Part shown: positions 6,214 to 13,316 of the stretch, piece by piece
Layout: each line of letters begins with the position of its first letter
How positions within the stretch are numbered: the stretch's first letter is position 1
Source of the DNA: an uncultured Candidatus Saccharibacteria bacterium
GTDB taxonomy: Bacteria > Patescibacteria > Saccharimonadia > Saccharimonadales > 2-12-FULL-41-12
Direction of reading: 5' to 3'
Assembly: GCA_946478995.1 (NCBI GenBank)
Contig: CAMLDK010000010.1
Location: 1 to 16,504, forward strand
Length of the DNA: 16,504 nt
Position numbers and translations under genes: made by a program
Notes under the pieces: generated by a model
Told to the model about the DNA's origin: nothing
Database searches by the model: none
The model's input: only the letters and a program-made list of their open reading frames with translations

Positions 6214-7437
6214 TTATTTCTCTTTAGAAGCTTGGTCGATCAGGGCTGGCCGAAGTTTTTTCATGGCCCTGGCGGCTTGTTCGTCTCTTCTTCTTGCTGC
6301 TCGCTCGCTTATATCAAGCTGGCCGGCAACTTCTTTCCATGAAGTTTCTCTTCCGGTCAGATAGAAAGCGCTTATAGCTTCACGCTGGTCTGGTTCGAGC
6401 CCGCTAATCAATTCTTCGGCTTCATCGTGTTGCAAGGATTCGAGTCCTACTCTTGCTGCCAGCTCGCCAAGCTTACGGGCTAATACTGCTTCGGGATCAC
6501 GGCGTTCACCGGTGTCGAACATCGCTATCATTAGCGCTAGTTCAGTCCTAGAACGCGCGCCGGTCTTCACTCTCATTTTATGGACGCTGCCAGCGATTTG
6601 CCTGGCGGTTCTGTCTCCGACCATAGTTCCTATCTCATCATATTCATGGTGAAGCAGGTTACCTATTATCATTTGATGGTCGGTGAGTAGTTCCACTAAG
6701 GGCTTCTCGGGGGTCTTTATTGGGTAGCGATAGCCTCTGGCATGCAGCATCAATGCGACCGAAGTAGTGTTATGAAGATCGAATGCTCTTTGGACATGAG
6801 CTGTCATGTTGTTGACGAAGATTCTGTCTGCCGGCGGATCTATCGCTTCGGCTATGTCTTCATGCGTGCCTAAATGCAACAGCGGGAGCACTTTCTGTTG
6901 CAGAGGAGTGAATTCCTCCAGGATTTGCCTGTTTAACACTTCTTGTTTTATTGATGGTTCCAACGTGTCCAGAAATCTTTGCACCTGCTCCATAGGTCTG
7001 CCCGCGGAAGGGTTATCGGAGAATGTCTTCGGTGCTTCAGGGATAGCTTTAGTTAGAGCCCATTCTATGGCGAAAACCGCCCTGTCATCGAATTGGGATA
7101 TATCGCGTTGACTGAAAGCTTGGGCTGCACTAATCAATCCCTGCTCTCCTAAATGCAAGAGCTCGCTGCTATCCACACCGTGATCTTTAAGAGGGAAGAC
7201 TACCGTTGCCACTAAGCCCGCATAAGCGTCTTTCAATGCTTGGGCAGATGATTCGTCTCCTCCTCTTATGCCTCTAACCAGCATTTCTTGGTCGGCCGCG
7301 TCAAGGAATTCTCCTGCCGCCCGGTCGTTATAATATCCGATCATTTGTGAGTCCAACGGGTCTGTCGAATCAAGAGCCACGAACTCATCGGGAGGTATAG
7401 TAAGTTCCGGAGGCCTATAAAATTCTTCCCTAATCAT
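6214..7437 (-). CDS. sigma-factor-like protein with two LuxR-type HTH repeats
   Basis: A 407-residue putative transcription factor. Residues 45-132 resemble sigma-70 region 2 (ADQEMLVRGIRGGDESS, GEQGLISAAQAF, FAIEWALTKAI). Residues 346-400 resemble sigma region 4 (LEPDQREAISAFYL, SWKEVAGQLDISERAARRR, ARAMKKLRPAL). Between them are two similar segments of LuxR/GerE helix-turn-helix type: 176-233 (FTPLQQKVLPLL, NNMTAHVQRAF, TTSVALML) and 250-305 (LLTDHQMIIGNLL, IAGSVHKMRVKTGARSRTELALM). Region 2 is diverged, so true RNA polymerase binding is uncertain. The promoter is an extended -10 (TGgTATAAT), 9 nt from ATG 7437. The family placement is my reading of motifs; a non-sigma regulator is also possible. 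Confidence 0.65.
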   Translation of the reverse strand: MIREEFYRPPELTIPPDEFVALDSTDPLDSQMIGYYNDRAAGEFLDAADQEMLVRGIRGGDESSAQALKDAYAGLVATVVFPLKDHGVDSSELLHLGEQGLISAAQAFSQRDISQFDDRAVFAIEWALTKAIPEAPKTFSDNPSAGRPMEQVQRFLDTLEPSIKQEVLNRQILEEFTPLQQKVLPLLHLGTHEDIAEAIDPPADRIFVNNMTAHVQRAFDLHNTTSVALMLHARGYRYPIKTPEKPLVELLTDHQMIIGNLLHHEYDEIGTMVGDRTARQIAGSVHKMRVKTGARSRTELALMIAMFDTGERRDPEAVLARKLGELAARVGLESLQHDEAEELISGLEPDQREAISAFYLTGRETSWKEVAGQLDISERAARRRDEQAARAMKKLRPALIDQASKEK

Positions 7438-7446
7438 AAGTACTAT

Positions 7447-7452
7447 ATTATA
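7447..7452 (-). promoter_or_regulatory. extended -10 box of the sigma-like gene
   Basis: TGgTATAAT on the minus strand (the TGg lies at 7455-7453), 9 nt before ATG 7437. No Shine-Dalgarno site follows, so the mRNA is probably leaderless or nearly so. Confidence 0.6.
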
Positions 7453-7492
7453 CCATATAAGTCAGTAAATTAGAAGAGCTATGGTCTGAGTC

Positions 7493-9322
7493 TTAACTGC
7501 TGCGTTTGCGTTTGCTGTGATTGAGTTCACGTTTTCGCAGGCGCAGGGATTTTGGCGTTACTTCTAAAAGTTCGTCTTTTTCGATGAAGTCTATGCATTC
7601 TTCCAGGCTTAGGATAGTCGGCGGTGTCAGCTGGACGACGCCGTCGCTGGAGCTACTGCGCATATTTGTTAAATGCTTGGCCTTGCAGACATTCATTTCC
7701 ATGTCTTCCTGGCGTTTGTTCAAGCCTACGATCTGTCCGGCATAAACATTCACGGTCGGCCCGACGAAGGCTTCGCCCCGGTCCTCTACCATTTGCAGAG
7801 CGTAAGGGGTGGTCACGCCATTCTCGAAGGCGACTATTACGCCGTTACGCAGCTGTGGCAGGGCAGGGCTGAGCGGCTGGTAACCGACCATCAGCGAGTT
7901 TATTATCACCGTGCCTTTGGTCTTGGTCATCAGCACGTTGCGCAAGCCCAAGAGCGCGCCGGTAGAAAGTTCGTAAATAAGTTTTGTAACGCCTTTGGGG
8001 CTGGCAAATTGTTCCTTCAGTGCTGCCCGACGGGCACCTAGCTCCTGCTGGACGGTACCGACATGTTCTGCGGGAACTTCTATGATGAGTTCTTCTACAG
8101 GCTCGACGGTCTGGCCGTCTTGTTCTTTGGTAACGACTTGCGGCCGGCCGACTTCAAACTCGTATCCTTCTCGCCGCATAGTTTCTATAAGTACGCTCAA
8201 GTGCAGTTCTCCGCGCCCGGAAACTAAAAAGCCGATGCCTTCTTCTGCCACCTGAAGACCGATATTGGTTTCCAGTTCTCGGGCTAAACGTTCGCCGATT
8301 TGCCGGCTGGTAGTAAATTCGCCCTCTTTACCCTTGAAAGGGGAAGTATTCGGACCAAGATAAATTTTGAGCGTCGGGGCTTCTACTTCCAATATTGGCA
8401 AAGCTTCCGGCTGGGTAGCGTCGGCTATAGTTTCGCCGATTTCGGCATTGTCTATACCGGTCAGCTGGACTATATCGCCCGCTATGCCTTCGGATACTTC
8501 GGATTTGGACAGGCCATGGCTCATAAAAATACTTTGGACTTTGCCTTTTACCTGCGACCCGTCTTTTTTGCAAAGAACTATAGGCTCGCCGGATTTTATC
8601 TGGCCGCGCGAGATTCGCCCGATGGCGTATTTGCCCTTAAAGCTATCCCAGGCTAGGGCGGTTACGAGCATTTGGAAAGGCTTGTCGAGCTCAATTGCCG
8701 GCGGGGGAGTATGCTCGATAATAGCATCAAAGATTACCGACAGATCACCTGCCTGCTCGTAATTATCCGGTGCTTTATCCCAGGCTTTGCCGGCTTGTCC
8801 GACAGCATAGTAAACCGGATAGTGCAATTGGTTTTCGTGGACGGCTAATTCTAGAAACAGATCCGCAAGCTCGTCTTCAACTTCTTTTACCCGGGCGGCA
8901 GGCTTATCGATTTTATTGATAATCACAATCGGCTTTAACTCGTTTGCCAGAGCCTTGGTCAGCACAAACTTGGTCTGAGGCATTGGGCCTTCCTGGGCAT
9001 CTACTATCAGAATGCAGCCGTCGGCCATGTTCAAAGTCCGTTCTACTTCGCCGGAAAAATCAGCATGCCCGGGCGTGTCGATTATGTTAATCCTGTAGTC
9101 TCCATGCTGTACGGCCGTGACTTTGGCGGTGATAGTTATGCCGCGTTCGCGCTCTTGGTCGCCGCTATCCATTATCAGGTCCTGCTTCATTTCGGCCTGA
9201 TGCTCCGCAAAAGTTTGGGATTGCTTAAGCAGGCCATCAACCAAAGTAGTCTTGCCATGGTCGACATGAGCGATGATTGCTATGTTACGTATTTTTGCCG
9301 GGTCTTGTATCTGCTTTGTCAT
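7493..9322 (-). CDS. typA: ribosome-associated GTPase TypA/BipA
   Basis: A translational GTPase of the EF-G superfamily, 609 residues from ATG 9322, which binds ribosomes and aids subunit assembly and stress translation. G motifs: [10 protein letters not shown] (G1), RGITITAK (G2), DTPGHADF (G3) and NKIDKP (G4). Domain 2 (beta barrel), the domain III-like and V-like parts ([31 protein letters not shown]) and the TypA-specific C-terminal part ([30 protein letters not shown]) are all present. The tail ends in a basic [17 protein letters not shown] at 9352 would add ten residues (MAKSAFFILD), but it lies in the leader hairpin; I prefer the ATG. Its leader holds a terminator-like hairpin. Confidence 0.95.
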   Translation of the reverse strand: MTKQIQDPAKIRNIAIIAHVDHGKTTLVDGLLKQSQTFAEHQAEMKQDLIMDSGDQERERGITITAKVTAVQHGDYRINIIDTPGHADFSGEVERTLNMADGCILIVDAQEGPMPQTKFVLTKALANELKPIVIINKIDKPAARVKEVEDELADLFLELAVHENQLHYPVYYAVGQAGKAWDKAPDNYEQAGDLSVIFDAIIEHTPPPAIELDKPFQMLVTALAWDSFKGKYAIGRISRGQIKSGEPIVLCKKDGSQVKGKVQSIFMSHGLSKSEVSEGIAGDIVQLTGIDNAEIGETIADATQPEALPILEVEAPTLKIYLGPNTSPFKGKEGEFTTSRQIGERLARELETNIGLQVAEEGIGFLVSGRGELHLSVLIETMRREGYEFEVGRPQVVTKEQDGQTVEPVEELIIEVPAEHVGTVQQELGARRAALKEQFASPKGVTKLIYELSTGALLGLRNVLMTKTKGTVIINSLMVGYQPLSPALPQLRNGVIVAFENGVTTPYALQMVEDRGEAFVGPTVNVYAGQIVGLNKRQEDMEMNVCKAKHLTNMRSSSSDGVVQLTPPTILSLEECIDFIEKDELLEVTPKSLRLRKRELNHSKRKRSS

Positions 9323-9356
9323 ATCTAAAATAAAAAATGCGCTTTTAGCCAAGCGC
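9323..9356 (-). terminator. terminator-like hairpin in the typA leader
   Basis: Minus strand: arms GCGCTT (9356-9351) and AAGCGC (9344-9339) around a 6-nt loop, followed by a U-rich run (six T, A, four T) ending four nt before ATG 9322. It has the form of an intrinsic terminator or attenuator and lies between the typA promoter and its ATG. The stem is short (6 bp), so it is probably partial. It could also serve as the terminator for transcripts from the upstream gene at 9511. Confidence 0.5.
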
Positions 9357-9375
9357 CTTACTTAATCTTTGTATA

Positions 9376-9404
9376 ATTATAGCATAACTGTGCTCTTTAA
9401 TCAA
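9376..9404 (-). promoter_or_regulatory. typA promoter
   Basis: Minus strand: TTGATT (9404-9399), a 17-nt spacer and TATAAT (9381-9376), close to consensus. The expected transcript start is near 9369, giving a leader of about 47 nt that contains the hairpin. Confidence 0.7.
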
Positions 9405-9510
9405 AAGCGTCTTAAGGCCGGCCGGCGGAACTTTATTGATATTAAACTGACTTATACTTTATAAAAATTTTTTGCATATAGCACGAGGGTTACAGCTAAA
9501 GAGTCAGAAT

Positions 9511-9876
9511 CTAGTTGGCACGCCTGTTTTTTTGAATTTCTTGTTTTAACTCGTCAATCATAATTTGGGTTTTATAATGTTCTTCTTCTCCTTTTCTAAA
9601 GATATATTCTGCAAATCCGGCAACCATGATTGCTTGTGCTGTTAGTTGCAGCCATTCTGATTGCCAGTTCTCAAATGTTGCGCTCCAAAATTCGGGCCAG
9701 AACTCACTCATTTGAAATTTCTGCTCGTGCTGTTCGCTTCTTTGTTTTTCAGCCTGCAGCTGGGTAACTAGCTGGCCGCCCCAGCTTGCGATGAAAAAAG
9801 CTAGTAAAATAAATACAGCGGCCCATCTACGAAAAAAACTATTCTTGCGTTCGTACTCTTCCTTTAAATTACTCAT
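9511..9876 (-). CDS. DUF6766-like membrane protein
   Basis: A 121-residue protein with two membrane helices, at about 17-36 (WAAVFILLAFFIASWGGQLV) and 74-92 (LQLTAQAIMVAGFAEYIFRKG). The segment FWSATFENWQSEWLQL before helix 2 matches what I recall of the DUF6766 family, small membrane proteins of unknown role in soil and other bacteria. The part between the helices is hydrophilic and rich in Gln and Glu, and the tail is charged. ATG 9876 has a strong AAGGAGG site. It follows the iron-permease-family gene by 83 nt on the same strand. Function is unknown. Confidence 0.72.
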   Translation of the reverse strand: MSNLKEEYERKNSFFRRWAAVFILLAFFIASWGGQLVTQLQAEKQRSEQHEQKFQMSEFWPEFWSATFENWQSEWLQLTAQAIMVAGFAEYIFRKGEEEHYKTQIMIDELKQEIQKNRRAN

Positions 9877-9959
9877 ACTACACCTCCTTATTGTAGGGTA
9901 ACTATAAATCTAGCGACTTGTTAAAAGCTGTAAAGTAATTAACAGTAAATTTTAAATTA

Positions 9960-10322
9960 TCATTTTCGGTTTTTCTGCATTTTTCTTTTCTTTTTCTCGA
10001 GTTTTTTATCGCTTTCCTCTTCCGCCTCTACGAGATCTTTTGCGGTTATACCTAGTTTTTTCATGATAGCGTCTTGTTTGATATTAAGGGCTAAGTTGTC
10101 ACGGTTCTGAGTATTTTGAATGACGAAAACAATCAGAAAAGTAATAACCGTAGTGCTGGTGTTAATAATAAGCTGCCAGGTGTCTGAAAAGCCCAGCAAA
10201 GGCCCCGACAATGCCCACAATATAACTGATGCCGTGGCAATTATAAATGCTCCCGGTCTGCCAATGACTATTGATACTGCCGTGCTAAAACGTGTAAATA
10301 TATCAGGTTGTTTTTTGCTCAT
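9960..10322 (-). CDS. low-affinity iron permease family protein
   Basis: A 120-residue membrane protein. Two or three hydrophobic helices (FIIATASVILWALSGPLLGF at about 25-44; WQLIINTSTTVITFLIVFVI at about 49-68) are followed by the family mark QNTQNRDNLALNIK at about 69-82. The tail is strongly charged (KLEKKKRKMQKNRK). This fits the small bacterial members of the low-affinity iron permease family (PF04120); in bacteria the iron role is not proven. A strong AAGGAGG site stands before ATG 10322. It lies between the FAD oxidoreductase and the DUF6766-like gene, all on the same strand, with gaps of 65 and 83 nt. Confidence 0.8.
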   Translation of the reverse strand: MSKKQPDIFTRFSTAVSIVIGRPGAFIIATASVILWALSGPLLGFSDTWQLIINTSTTVITFLIVFVIQNTQNRDNLALNIKQDAIMKKLGITAKDLVEAEEESDKKLEKKKRKMQKNRK

Positions 10323-10387
10323 ATTCCTCCTTTATTTATAGAAATAGAATGACATTTGCTTATTGTTCGGTCTGTAAGATTTATTAC

Positions 10388-11620
10388 TTACTGCTCGCTA
10401 AACTGGCGCTTTATTGCATAGGGAATCGAAGTGACCGGCTTAAGACGCATGGAGTTAAAGGTATCTGCCCAGAGGTTCTTTTTACCTTGGACTAAATCGC
10501 AAAGGATAGTTCCGGCTACCATGCTGGTGGTCAGTCCCCACTTTTTAAAACCCGTAGCGGTATATAGGTGTTTGGACCAGGGGTAGAGCTTACCCACGAG
10601 GGGAACTTCGTCATAGGCTATATAGTCCATTGCCTTCCATTTATATTCTATTTTTGAAATGCCGAAGTATTTTTCGGCATAATTTGCCAGCTTCTGGTAG
10701 CGCTTGTTCGGGTCGCTCAGACCAGGCGTATGATTTTCGCCGCCGATGAGAAGCAGCTGCTTCCGGCCATCTTTTACCGGCAGGATCGAATAGTGGTTTT
10801 TATCCGGGGAGATATACATACCTTTTAAATTCTTATCAAAACGGCCAGCTACTATGTATGAAGTATGCGGATGTACTAGGATCGCATAACCGCCACGGGC
10901 TAGCAGGGGAGCGGCCGGTATTTTTGTGGCGACGATTATATCTTTGGCTGTTACTTTCTTCCCATTAGCTTTTACATACGCAGGATGTCCATCATGAAAA
11001 TTAGTGACATTGCTATGTTCGAAGACATAGCTGCCGTTTCCATGGATTAACCTGGCAAGGCCAAGCAAGTATTTTTGAACATTGAACATAGCCTGGTTAG
11101 AAAATTTGACGGCCGCTTCAATCTTAAAAGGCAAGTCCGAAACAGTTTCAAAAGTAGCGGGTAGGTCTAAAGCCGCGGCAATACCGGCTTCGGCTTTGAA
11201 CTGTCTGGTCTTATGATAATCGGTTGTAAAGACATAATTATCTTTTGAGGTGATGTCGCAATCTATCTTTTCTTTTTGGATAATTTCTTTAACCTTACCG
11301 GCCGCACTTTGGTTGGCTTCGGCGTAAATACGAGCGGTTCTTTTTCCAAGCCGCCGGCTAAGGTTGTCGTATACCAACCCGTGCTGCGACGTAATTTTGC
11401 CCGTTGTCTTGCCGCTTGTTCCGCTTCCGACCAGGTTCTTTTCCAGGACTACTACCCTAAAGCCGGCTTGCTTAAGTAAATAGGCTGAGGTAAGCCCCGT
11501 TATTCCTCCTCCAACGATAACTATGTCTGTCCTAAAATTGTCATCCAAGTGCGGATAAGCAGTTTCGCTTGCGCTTGCCTGCCAATAAGATTGTTCTGTG
11601 TTAGGTAAATTAATCATCAT
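10388..11620 (-). CDS. FAD-dependent oxidoreductase (DAO fold), YhfW-like without Rieske domain
   Basis: A 410-residue enzyme of the D-amino-acid oxidase / glycine oxidase superfamily. The FAD-binding start is DIVIVGGGITGLTSAYLLKQAG (about 32-53) with the acidic E60 in VVVLEKN. It is followed by GTSGKTTGKITSQHGLVYDNL, the mark of the YhfW-type group, and late motifs YIAYDEVPLVG and ATGFKKWGLTTSMVAG. In that group a Rieske 2Fe-2S domain usually follows; here the protein ends soon after WADTFNSMRLKPV and only 65 nt remain before the next gene, so the domain is absent. Substrate unknown, probably an amine or amino acid. The start is ATG-ATG with TATAAA only 5 nt upstream, so it is leaderless. 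Confidence 0.85.
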   Translation of the reverse strand: MMINLPNTEQSYWQASASETAYPHLDDNFRTDIVIVGGGITGLTSAYLLKQAGFRVVVLEKNLVGSGTSGKTTGKITSQHGLVYDNLSRRLGKRTARIYAEANQSAAGKVKEIIQKEKIDCDITSKDNYVFTTDYHKTRQFKAEAGIAAALDLPATFETVSDLPFKIEAAVKFSNQAMFNVQKYLLGLARLIHGNGSYVFEHSNVTNFHDGHPAYVKANGKKVTAKDIIVATKIPAAPLLARGGYAILVHPHTSYIVAGRFDKNLKGMYISPDKNHYSILPVKDGRKQLLLIGGENHTPGLSDPNKRYQKLANYAEKYFGISKIEYKWKAMDYIAYDEVPLVGKLYPWSKHLYTATGFKKWGLTTSMVAGTILCDLVQGKKNLWADTFNSMRLKPVTSIPYAIKRQFSEQ

Positions 11621-11625
11621 TAGAA

Positions 11626-11631
11626 TTTATA
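11626..11631 (-). promoter_or_regulatory. -10 box of the FAD oxidoreductase gene
   Basis: TATAAA on the minus strand, 5 nt before ATG 11620 and 8 nt before the second ATG 11617. TGAACA stands 17 nt upstream as a moderate -35. Leaderless mRNA is expected. Confidence 0.5.
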
Positions 11632-11697
11632 GTATGAAAGAAGATATTGTTCAGTTAATAACCTAACATCTTTTATTAAGCTCAGTTTCCAAGCGGA

Positions 11698-11715
11698 CTG
11701 TAAATTATCTTACAG
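11698..11715. repeat. inverted repeat between divergent genes
   Basis: CTGTAA-N6-TTACAG, a perfect 6-bp dyad in the divergent region between the FAD oxidoreductase and the collagen-like gene. It is a possible operator; no factor is known. Confidence 0.35.
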
Positions 11716-11730
11716 ACTTCTTCTAAGCCG

Positions 11731-11754
11731 TTGATTACACTACTGTGGTATCAA
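11731..11754 (+). promoter_or_regulatory. hairpin just before the ribosome site of the collagen-like gene
   Basis: TTGAT and CAC pair with GTG and ATCAA around a TACT loop, with a 2x2 internal loop. It ends 2 nt before the AAGGAGG site (11757-11763) of the gene at 11770. It could tune access to the site, or it may be chance. Confidence 0.3.
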
Positions 11755-11769
11755 TTAAGGAGGTAGATT

Positions 11770-12078
11770 ATGCCAGAGGAAAACAACGAAAAACAGAGTA
11801 GAGGCGGAGTTTTGGGAGTGGTTATAGTACTAATTATCTTAGCGATAATAGGCTTCTTTGTAGTAAAAGCAATCAATAATAACGACGTTAATGTAGATAC
11901 CGGCAATGAATCAAGCCAAGAAGGACAGCCGGGGACTCCCGGCACACCCGGAACGGACGGGACTGACGGCACAGATGCCCAGCCTGGGACTGATAGCCAG
12001 CCAGGTACAACGGAGCAGCAACCGGAAGCAGAAGACCCGGCTAATCCGAATAATACCGACACTCAGCCGCAGCAATAA
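11770..12078 (+). CDS. membrane-anchored protein with collagen-like repeat
   Basis: A 102-residue protein. Residues 1-12 are polar and 13-33 form one membrane helix (GVLGVVIVLIILAIIGFFVV). The outside part is low-complexity. Residues 52-69 are six Gly-X-Y triplets (GQP GTP GTP GTD GTD GTD), then scattered PGT and QPGT units and a Pro/Gln/Asn/Asp tail to the end. Such bacterial collagen-like stretches can form trimers at the cell surface, but six triplets is short for stable assembly. It has no Cys and no sorting signal. ATG 11770 has the strongest ribosome site in the window (AAGGAGG, 6-nt spacing). It diverges from the FAD oxidoreductase gene. Confidence 0.8.
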   Translation: MPEENNEKQSRGGVLGVVIVLIILAIIGFFVVKAINNNDVNVDTGNESSQEGQPGTPGTPGTDGTDGTDAQPGTDSQPGTTEQQPEAEDPANPNNTDTQPQQ

Positions 12079-12114
12079 ACCCCCAGCGCTTAATAGCGGA
12101 ACTTAGGCTAATAA

Positions 12115-12984
12115 TTATTTTCTGATTTTGCTCTTTGAGGTGGTGATTTGCCTGTATCTCTTGCCCATGACCTCATGCACGTTGCTTATCACCACGAAAG
12201 CCTGCCGGTCATATTTCTTCACAATCGTTTTTAATTTCTGCTCTTCAAAACGAGTGATTATAGAGAACATAACCCCGTCGGCAATACGAGATGACTCGGT
12301 GGTTCCGTTCACATAAGTTACCTTCCTACCTAGCTCTTCTTCTATAGCATCTCCAAGCTCTTTGTATCTAGTGCTAACGATCCAAACCGATTTGGACTCG
12401 TCCAGCCCTTCGACTGTCAGATCAATAGCCTTATGAGCTATGAAGAACGCGATTAATGAATACATGGCCTTATCCCACCCGAAAACAAAGCCCGCGGAGC
12501 TTAATATAAAAAGGTTTAAAAACATAATTATCTCACCTACTGAAAAAACGGATTTTTTTCCGGCAAGTACGGCTACTACTTCGGTACCGTCCAGAGTTCC
12601 TCCGTATCGTATGACGATGCCCACGCCTACTCCTACTATCGCCCCGCCAAAGACCGCAGCAAGGATCGGGTCGGCGGTAGCGGCAGTAGTAGGGTGAAAG
12701 AAAATTGTAAATAATGAAAAGACACTGACTCCATATAAAGAGGATATGGCGAACAGATTTCCCAGACGCTTCAACCCTATCCAGATAAAAGGCAGGTTAA
12801 GAACGAACAAGAAGATGCCCAAAGGAATATTGGCTAAATGCGCACCCATTATAGAAAGCCCTACTATTCCACCATCGATGATATTGTTAGGAACCAAAAA
12901 GAACTCTATACCTATTGACGCAATGACAGCACCTATTGTGATGATAAAGACTCTTATTAATAAAACTGCGTTTAAGTATTTGAT
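12115..12984 (-). CDS. YitT-family membrane protein with DUF2179 domain
   Basis: A membrane protein of the YitT/DUF161 family. An N-terminal helix with the signature FFLVPNNIIDGGIVGLSI is followed by four or more helices (about to FFIAHKAIDLTVEG). A soluble C-terminal DUF2179 domain then reads VWIVSTRYKELGDAI, RIADGVMFSIITRFEEQKL and FVVISNVHEVMGK. Its role is unproven. The first ordinary start codon in frame is TTG 12897, but it falls inside the signature and would cut the first helix. The frame stays open upstream through IKYLNAVLLIRVFIITIGAV to a stop at 12994-12996, with no ATG, GTG or TTG. I place the start at ATC 12984, which has AAAGG 6 nt upstream and gives 289 residues, a normal family length. 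Confidence 0.8.
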   Translation of the reverse strand: MKYLNAVLLIRVFIITIGAVIASIGIEFFLVPNNIIDGGIVGLSIMGAHLANIPLGIFLFVLNLPFIWIGLKRLGNLFAISSLYGVSVFSLFTIFFHPTTAATADPILAAVFGGAIVGVGVGIVIRYGGTLDGTEVVAVLAGKKSVFSVGEIIMFLNLFILSSAGFVFGWDKAMYSLIAFFIAHKAIDLTVEGLDESKSVWIVSTRYKELGDAIEEELGRKVTYVNGTTESSRIADGVMFSIITRFEEQKLKTIVKKYDRQAFVVISNVHEVMGKRYRQITTSKSKIRK

Positions 12985-13016
12985 GTTTAGCCTTTACTTT
13001 AACCTGGAGAAATTTA

Positions 13017-13022
13017 ATTATA
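13017..13022 (-). promoter_or_regulatory. extended -10 box of the yitT-like gene
   Basis: TGtTATAAT on the minus strand. The transcript should start near 13010, leaving about 26 nt before the proposed ATC start at 12984 and ruling out a start further upstream. Confidence 0.5.
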
Positions 13023-13061
13023 ACAAGTATACGGATTTACTTTTTGAAATTATGCAGAAAC

Positions 13062-13082
13062 AAAAAGGCTCCGAAGAGCCTT
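13062..13082 (-). terminator. terminator of the initiator tRNA gene
   Basis: Minus strand: AAGGCTC, loop TTCG, GAGCCTT, then a T run. A perfect 7-bp stem with a UUCG tetraloop, 13 nt after the tRNA CCA end. A clear intrinsic terminator. Confidence 0.85.
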
Positions 13083-13094
13083 CGAAGTCTTTCT

Positions 13095-13169
13095 TGGTAG
13101 CGGGGGCAGGACTCGAACCTGCGACCTTGTGGTTATGAGCCACACGAGCTGCCGCTGCTCCACCCCGCG
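13095..13169 (-). tRNA. initiator tRNA-fMet (CAT)
   Basis: A full cloverleaf with encoded CCA, starting CGCGGGGTGGAGCAG as in known bacterial initiators. The D stem has the A11-U24 pair typical of initiators, the anticodon loop is CTCATAA, and the T arm is GCAGG TTCGAGT CCTGC. Position 1 is C and 72 is U, so the 1-72 pair is broken, the formylation mark. One of the usual three G-C pairs below the anticodon loop is replaced by U29-A41. The D loop is short (7 nt). Confidence 0.95.
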
Positions 13170-13195
13170 GTAATTTCCGTTTTTAACGGAATTCT

Positions 13196-13224
13196 ATAGT
13201 AACAAACAGAGGTGAGAATGTCAA
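13196..13224 (-). promoter_or_regulatory. promoter of the initiator tRNA
   Basis: Minus strand: TTGACA (13224-13219), a 17-nt spacer and TACTAT (13201-13196), near consensus. A small CCGTT-AAA-AACGG hairpin lies between it and the tRNA 5' end and would be removed by RNase P. Confidence 0.8.
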
Positions 13225-13273
13225 ACTTGACTTAATACAGAAAATATATTATAAATAAAAACTAAGAAGGGAC

Positions 13274-13293
13274 GCTTCTCGACTAAAAGAAGC
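13274..13293. repeat. inverted repeat upstream of the glycoside hydrolase gene
   Basis: GCTTCT-N8-AGAAGC, a 6-bp dyad 23 nt before the gene at 13317 and upstream of its -10 (TATTGT at 13305-13310). It lies about where a -35 would be, so it may be an operator. Confidence 0.35.
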
Positions 13294-13316
13294 CTGTTAT
13301 TGAATATTGTATTATC

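Noticed and set aside
7673..8762. Several plus-strand frames of 80-130 codons inside typA
   Set aside because: All are antisense shadows of typA, which is intact with every GTPase motif.
9417..9426. GC-rich palindromic stretch around GGCCGGCC upstream of the typA promoter
   Set aside because: It has no loop and no following T run in either direction, so it is neither a terminator nor a clear operator.
11751..12062. Minus-strand frame with PSVPGVPG-like repeats opposite the collagen-like gene
   Set aside because: The repeat is the complement of the Gly-X-Y codons; there is no start signal and the plus-strand gene has a strong ribosome site.
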